This document shows positions 58,815-64,000 of a stretch of 64,000 nt of DNA, one piece after another; positions within the stretch are counted from its first letter, which is position 1; every line of letters begins with the position of its first letter. A model generated the notes under the pieces. The model was not told the DNA's origin. It saw only the letters and a program-made list of their open reading frames with translations, and searched no databases. The stretch is from the NCBI GenBank assembly GCA_024637015.1, contig JAGXGE010000001.1, positions 85,255-149,254 on the forward strand, in the 5' to 3' direction. Made by a program: the position numbers and the translations under genes. The stretch is from Aequorivita sp. (GTDB taxonomy: Bacteria > Bacteroidota > Bacteroidia > Flavobacteriales > Flavobacteriaceae).

Positions 58815-59797
58815 GAAATTTGAAGTTTCCTTTTTACTTTACTGCCAATTTTTTTAAAATAAAATAAAAAAATCCATTTTGAAGAAGCTATTTTAAGACG
58901 AAAGGGTAATTTCCGTTTAAAGATATCGTAATATAAAACTTTAATAAATGAATGAATTGTAATTGGAAGATTGTCCATAATAGGTTTATAAAATTCAAGT
59001 ACTGTCTTGGCTGCTTCTTTATGATACTTGAAGCCATAAAACCTGTCTGCATAATCCCAAATTTGAATCCAGTTTTTAAAATGTTGTATTTTAAATTTTT
59101 TCCAACCCAATTTTTCTAATCCTGCTGTAGAAACGCCACTATCCGTTTGACGATACACAGCCATCTCTTCATCAATAAAGCCAAACCTCCCGTATTTACC
59201 AAGAACAAAGCTCAAGGGAACATCTCCAAATGCCACTTTGGGAAAATTGACTGTAATTTCAGAAGGTTCAAATATATTTCTAAACATCACGGTCCGTAAC
59301 TTTATACGCATTTTGTTTTCAAAGATTGACTTTACATCTGTTTCAAACGGAAAATAACCGTGACCTTCCTTTGGGGCTTCTATTTCTTCAAAGGAATCCC
59401 CTTTTTTTTTCGCTACTTTTTGCCAATGATGGCAGGCCACTAATTGTGGACTGGCTTCTAGCAAATCTACTTGTTTTTGAAGTTTTAAAAGATCTGTCCA
59501 ATAGTCATCGCCTTCACAAAATGCAATATATTGGCCTTTGCATTGCTGAAGGGAAAAAATAAAATTAGCCATCATTCCCTTATTTTTAGTATGAGAATGA
59601 AAATGAATATTTATCTTTTTGGAATCTCTTATTTTTTCAGAAATAATAGCGCTTGTTCCATCCTTTGAATTATCATCACAAATAATAAATTCTACGTTAA
59701 AGTTCACCTGTTGCATCAAGACCCCCTTAATTGCCTCTGCAATGTACTTTTCGTGATTATAAGTAATCATGCACACAGAAACCAATGGAATACTCAT
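58811..59797 (-). CDS. GT2 family glycosyltransferase
   Basis: VSVCMITYNHEKYIAEAIKGVLMQQVNFNVEFIICDDNSKDGT; CEGDDYWTD. Confidence 0.93.
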   Translation of the reverse strand: MSIPLVSVCMITYNHEKYIAEAIKGVLMQQVNFNVEFIICDDNSKDGTSAIISEKIRDSKKINIHFHSHTKNKGMMANFIFSLQQCKGQYIAFCEGDDYWTDLLKLQKQVDLLEASPQLVACHHWQKVAKKKGDSFEEIEAPKEGHGYFPFETDVKSIFENKMRIKLRTVMFRNIFEPSEITVNFPKVAFGDVPLSFVLGKYGRFGFIDEEMAVYRQTDSGVSTAGLEKLGWKKFKIQHFKNWIQIWDYADRFYGFKYHKEAAKTVLEFYKPIMDNLPITIHSFIKVLYYDIFKRKLPFRLKIASSKWIFLFYFKKIGSKVKRKLQIS

Positions 59798-59802
59798 AAT
59801 AT

Positions 59803-60429
59803 TTATAATATACGATTTGGATTTCCCACTACTCTAACATTAGCTGGAACATCAGTTATTACAACTGTTCCTGCACCTATTATTGAATTATCACCAATAC
59901 TAATATCAGGTTTTAGTGTGGTGTTACTTCCAATAAAAACATTTTTACCTATAGAACAACGCCCAGGTATGGAAACATTACATGCAATTTCAGTATAATC
60001 TCCAATATAACAATCATGACTGATTGTACTGTTAAGGTTTATTAATACCCCTTCACCTAGATAGACATCATTGGTAATAATAGCACCTTGCATAATCTGA
60101 CAACCTTTATTAATAGTGGTATTAAAACTCCCCACTTTTGCAGAGGAAGAAACAACAGAAGTTAATTCTCCTCCTAAAGCAATAAATTTCTCAGCCATCT
60201 TTTTTCGCAACTGAGGGTTGCCAAGTCCTAAAGTAAACTTTTTGTCTACTGTTTTAAAATATTTTGATGCTGTTTGGATATTCGTAATGATTTTGAACTT
60301 ATCATATAATAATTTTTTTTCAGGGTTGATATCATCATAAAAGACAATTTCATCATTCTTTAAATTCATTTCAATAGAAAGAATTTCCAACAATTCCTTT
60401 GCCATTCCTTTTGCACCTATTATAAGCAT
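59803..60429 (-). CDS. NeuD-like sugar O-acyltransferase (hexapeptide)
   Basis: LIIGAKGMAKELLEIL; hexapeptide repeats; IGAGTVVITDVPANVRVVGNPNRIL. Confidence 0.85.
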   Translation of the reverse strand: MLIIGAKGMAKELLEILSIEMNLKNDEIVFYDDINPEKKLLYDKFKIITNIQTASKYFKTVDKKFTLGLGNPQLRKKMAEKFIALGGELTSVVSSSAKVGSFNTTINKGCQIMQGAIITNDVYLGEGVLINLNSTISHDCYIGDYTEIACNVSIPGRCSIGKNVFIGSNTTLKPDISIGDNSIIGAGTVVITDVPANVRVVGNPNRIL

Positions 60430-61496
60430 CTTTCGCTCCTTTTTATAAGTTGAATAATACTTTTTTGTATGTCAACATTCATTTTGTAAAACAAAGGAAA
60501 ACATAATATTCTTTTGCTTATGCTTTGCGAAATAGGACAATCTTGACCATCAACATAAGGTAATGAGTCCAAGCTAGGAAAAAAATATCTTCTCGGGAAG
60601 ATATTTTTTTTATTTAATGAATCAGTTACTTTAAGTAATTGTTCTTCCGTATCAAATACAACTGGGAAATAAGAGTAATTCCATTCAGTTCCTTCTCTTA
60701 ATTTTAATAGCTGAAATTCATACAATTCTTTTTCATATAATGCTACATTATGTTTTCTATTTTCAATAATTTCTTCTATATACGGAAAAATAGCCAACCC
60801 CATCGCGGCTTGTAATTCGCTCATTTTAGCATTAATACCCAAGCCATAGAAATCCAAAGGCCCATTATGTCCAAAGTTGTGATGATAGTAGAGTTTTTGA
60901 AATAATACTTTATTCTTACAAAATAAAGCACCGCCCTCACCCGTATGAAAAATTTTTGTCGCATGGAAGCTACAAGTACTTACATCGCCATATTCAAAAA
61001 TGCTTTTCCCTTTATAGGTAACCCCAAAACAATGGGCAGCGTCATAAATAACTTTTAGATTGTGTTTTTTTGCAATGGCCTCTATTTCTTGAACGGCACA
61101 AGGGTTTCCGAATACGTGTGTTGCTAAAATACCTGTCGTTTTTGAGGTAATGGCTGCTTCAATTTTAGTTTCATCTATGGTAAGATATTCTGGGTGAATA
61201 TCTACAAAAATAGGCGTGCAGCCTTCCCAGACAATACTACTGGTGGTTGCTACATAACTAAAGGGAGTTGTAATTATTTCTCCTTTTAACCCTAGTGCTT
61301 TTATGGCTATCTGTAACGGTAAAGTGCCATTTGTTGTAGCTAAAATATTGGGGACTTTTAAATACTCCTTTAACTTCACTTCCAATTCCTTCACCAAAGT
61401 ACCACGGTTGGTAATCCAGCCGGCATCCCACGCTCTTTTTAAAATAACATTATATTCTTCTAGGGGCGGGAGAAATGTTTTAGTTACATTAATCAT
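60420..61496 (-). CDS. DegT/DnrJ/EryC1 family PLP-dependent aminotransferase
   Basis: WDAGWITNRGTLVKELEVKL; YDAAHCFGVTYKGKSIFEYGDVSTCSFHATKIFHTGEGGAL. Confidence 0.93.
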   Translation of the reverse strand: MINVTKTFLPPLEEYNVILKRAWDAGWITNRGTLVKELEVKLKEYLKVPNILATTNGTLPLQIAIKALGLKGEIITTPFSYVATTSSIVWEGCTPIFVDIHPEYLTIDETKIEAAITSKTTGILATHVFGNPCAVQEIEAIAKKHNLKVIYDAAHCFGVTYKGKSIFEYGDVSTCSFHATKIFHTGEGGALFCKNKVLFQKLYYHHNFGHNGPLDFYGLGINAKMSELQAAMGLAIFPYIEEIIENRKHNVALYEKELYEFQLLKLREGTEWNYSYFPVVFDTEEQLLKVTDSLNKKNIFPRRYFFPSLDSLPYVDGQDCPISQSISKRILCFPLFYKMNVDIQKSIIQLIKRSERCL

Positions 61497-61506
61497 TATT
61501 AATCAA

Positions 61507-62640
61507 TTATTTAATTCTTGCAAAACAAACAGTTTCTTCAGAATGAATCGTAAAATGATCTATAAAAATTTCATAACCTAGACCTAAATCTATAATCCAA
61601 TTAGGTATTTTAACAAAATCACTAAGGCTATGATAGGTTGCTATAGCTAATTTAGGTTTAAACTTTTTAATAGTTTCAATCGCCCCTTCAAGAGCTAAAA
61701 GTTCAGCTCCTTCAATATCCATTTTTATAAAATTTATCTCTGAAATATTATTATTTTTTACAAAGTCATCAATCGAGATCGTTTTTATGGTACCAGAAAA
61801 ACCTTCAAACTCATTAAACTCAACTTTACTACTTGGGCCTCTATCCTCAAAATACACCAAGTCATTGGTTTTATTGGATATTGGATTTTGTATTAAATTA
61901 ATCCTATTTAATAAATTTGGATTCAAAGAAACATTTTTATTAAATAGTTTAATATTGTTTGGTATAAATTCAAAAGAATAAACTTTTCCAGTTACACCTA
62001 CTTTATGAGCAAAATATAGTGCTGTATCTCCCCAACAACCTCCCAAATCTAGAACAACATCTCCACTTTCAGCAGATACAATGCTTTTTCCACTCTTTTT
62101 ATAAGCATATTGTTCTAATACAAAATTAGCGACAATACCGAACTCCATATAATAAAGCTCGATATTATAACCAATTTTTTCTAAATCCATCTTTTTTAAA
62201 ACAAATTGCAGAAAATTTATATTATTCATTTCATTCGAAACACATAACTCATTTACAGATTTTACAGCTTGCCAGTATTTCTTGTTATTACTAGGTAATT
62301 TGACTTTTTTATACCCTAATATTCTGTATGCCAGTAAACTAATGACTAGTTCTCGACTACTAGGGTTTATGTTTTCCCATAAATATCGAAACTCCTCTAA
62401 ATATGTATTAAGAAGTTTATTACCCTTTTGTATATATTTATCTTTACTTACATTATAACCTAATATTTTTTTTATAAAAATTTTTAATATGTCAATATTA
62501 CTTTTAGTGTCTGAATGATTCGTCAACTCATATTTTCCGAACCTATTTTCGTCATAATTTTCAATCCCAAAATTATTATTTAAAGATTTAATTATTTTTT
62601 TATTTAGTGCTTTATTTATACCACTCTTTTTATATTTCAT
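61507..62640 (-). CDS. FkbM family methyltransferase
   Basis: VVLDLGGCWGDTALYFAHKVGVTGKVYSFEFIPNN; NFIKMDIEGAELLALEGA. Confidence 0.88.
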   Translation of the reverse strand: MKYKKSGINKALNKKIIKSLNNNFGIENYDENRFGKYELTNHSDTKSNIDILKIFIKKILGYNVSKDKYIQKGNKLLNTYLEEFRYLWENINPSSRELVISLLAYRILGYKKVKLPSNNKKYWQAVKSVNELCVSNEMNNINFLQFVLKKMDLEKIGYNIELYYMEFGIVANFVLEQYAYKKSGKSIVSAESGDVVLDLGGCWGDTALYFAHKVGVTGKVYSFEFIPNNIKLFNKNVSLNPNLLNRINLIQNPISNKTNDLVYFEDRGPSSKVEFNEFEGFSGTIKTISIDDFVKNNNISEINFIKMDIEGAELLALEGAIETIKKFKPKLAIATYHSLSDFVKIPNWIIDLGLGYEIFIDHFTIHSEETVCFARIK

Positions 62641-63844
62641 AACTTTTTAAGTTAATTAACTTTGAATCTATCAATAACGGAGTCCAAATCTGTTTATCAT
62701 GATTAATATGTATTGTAATCACTTTATGTTCTTTATAATAGAAATTGAAGGCGTAATCTTCAGAAAAATTGAGTGTAATATTATAAATACCCTTTGACAA
62801 ACAAATTTTGTTTAATTGAATTATATAGGTAATTTCGTTATTATCTTTAATTTGTTTAATGTTTTGGTTGCTAGGTATTACTTCTGCAACAGCTCTTTGT
62901 TCTTTATCATAAATCGCTAATGAAATAAATGGAATTTTATTGACCTTCATACTTTCAATTGTAAAAACTAATTTAATAGTATCCCCCCATCCCATATTAT
63001 AAATACCATTTATTTTCTTTAAACCTTGAATACTTGATTCTTTCAATAAAATAGAGTCATCTGTAAAAACAATTTGAGAATCTTCGTTAGTAATAAATTT
63101 ATCATAGTATAAATCGATCCCTTTCGATACATTATTACTCTGATAAACTGTCTTCCCTCGTTCCATTAAAATTATCTGACTTGAAATACGTGAAACCATG
63201 GGCATATTATGCGATACAAAAACAATGGCTGTTTTGGGTAGAATGGTGTCTATAGTCTTAAAACATTTTAATACAAATCCTAAATCTCCCACTGCCAACA
63301 CCTCATCAATAATCAAAACGTCAGGTTCCATCTGTGCCGCCACGGCAAAGCCTAGGCGCACCTTCATCCCGCTGCTGTAGTTTTGTACGGGCATATCTAT
63401 AAACTCGCGTATTTCAGCAAAGTCAATTATTTCTTCCACTTTACTGTCTATCTCCTTTCGGGAAAAACCAAGGATGGCACCGTTGTTATAGATGTTCTCC
63501 CTACCGCTCAAAATAGGGTTAAACCCCGCGCCCAATTCTATCAACGCACCTACTCTGCCTTTGATGGTTACTTTGCCAGCATCGGGGTTTATAAGGCCGT
63601 TTAATATTTTAAGCAAGGTAGATTTTCCCGCCCCATTATGGCCTATCAGGCCCAAACATTCCCCACGGCGCAGTTCAAAACTAATGTCCTTCACCGCCCA
63701 AAACTCCTTGGGCCGAAGTTCCCGATCGTTGTGGTTCCCGCTCAACCCACTAGCCAAATCCTTCACCCCATACCACAAGCTGGTCTTAAGGTCTTTGCAG
63801 AACTTTTTGGAGAGGTTTTCGACGGATATTAGTACTTCGTTCAT
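62630..63844 (-). CDS. wzt: Polysaccharide ABC transporter ATP-binding protein with Wzt-type C-terminal domain
   Basis: GLIGHNGAGKSTLLKILNGLINPDAGKVTIKGRVGALIELGAGFNPILSGRENIY; beta-rich C-terminal extension. Confidence 0.9.
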   Translation of the reverse strand: MNEVLISVENLSKKFCKDLKTSLWYGVKDLASGLSGNHNDRELRPKEFWAVKDISFELRRGECLGLIGHNGAGKSTLLKILNGLINPDAGKVTIKGRVGALIELGAGFNPILSGRENIYNNGAILGFSRKEIDSKVEEIIDFAEIREFIDMPVQNYSSGMKVRLGFAVAAQMEPDVLIIDEVLAVGDLGFVLKCFKTIDTILPKTAIVFVSHNMPMVSRISSQIILMERGKTVYQSNNVSKGIDLYYDKFITNEDSQIVFTDDSILLKESSIQGLKKINGIYNMGWGDTIKLVFTIESMKVNKIPFISLAIYDKEQRAVAEVIPSNQNIKQIKDNNEITYIIQLNKICLSKGIYNITLNFSEDYAFNFYYKEHKVITIHINHDKQIWTPLLIDSKLINLKSYEI

Positions 63845-63863
63845 TTGTTAATCGTTAATTCGT

Positions 63864-64000
63864 GAGACGTGAGACGTGAGACGTGAGGCGTGAGACGTGA
63901 GACGTGAGACGTGAGACGTGAGACGTGAGACGTGAGACGTGAGACGTGAGACGTGAGACGTGAGACGTGAGACGTGAGACGTGAGACGTGAGACGTGAGA
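63864..64000. repeat. Heptamer tandem repeat (GAGACGT)n, >=19.5 copies, runs off the window
   Basis: 19 full GAGACGT units (one GAGGCGT variant) plus GAGA at the window edge. Confidence 0.98.

Noticed and set aside
63864-64000. Heptamer array as CRISPR or coding repeat
   Set aside because: Unit is only 7 bp with no spacers; the minus strand is stop-free simply because 7 is not a multiple of 3, with no evidence of translation
1-64000. Diversity-generating retroelement, retron, prophage or tRNA genes
   Set aside because: No reverse transcriptase, phage structural genes, or convincing tRNA cloverleaf seen by eye; a tRNAscan/Infernal run would be needed to be certain

Overview
Chromosomal window from a Bacteroidota genome, probably Flavobacteriia (DUF5606, PorV/PorQ-like protein, TAnnTTTG-type promoter, and housekeeping order def-ruvX-dapD). 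About 1-26 kb holds housekeeping and envelope genes: def, ruvX, dapD, Kdo kinase, heptosyltransferase and several GT2s, YrdC, cca, CtaA/COX15, recQ, KpsF-like, tatC, lptB, pssA, PorV/PorQ-like and DUF4105. About 26.6-63.9 kb is a long, almost entirely minus-strand surface-polysaccharide locus: polyprenyl glycosylphosphotransferase, O-antigen ligase/polymerase, many GT4/GT2 enzymes, four sulfotransferase-like proteins, an AsnB-like protein without a glutaminase domain, gmd/fcl plus a GT11-like enzyme, DegT, NeuD-like, FkbM and Wzt. The most interesting signal is in the gaps. Three GxxExxY (PD-(D/E)XK-like) genes each sit inside short inverted-repeat arms, and gene-less hairpin versions of the same arms occur nearby. 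A DUF559 nuclease gene is embedded in a different palindromic repeat family that also has gene-less copies. The repeat subtype appears to track the nuclease subtype, and repeat arms supply the C-terminal tails of at least two host proteins. This suggests nuclease-associated mobile palindromes, loosely analogous to REPIN/RAYT. A second unusual layer is a set of tandem arrays with an exact 7-bp period but unrelated unit sequences, lying 5' of several surface-polysaccharide genes. No tRNA, rRNA, CRISPR or complete IS element was recognised by eye.
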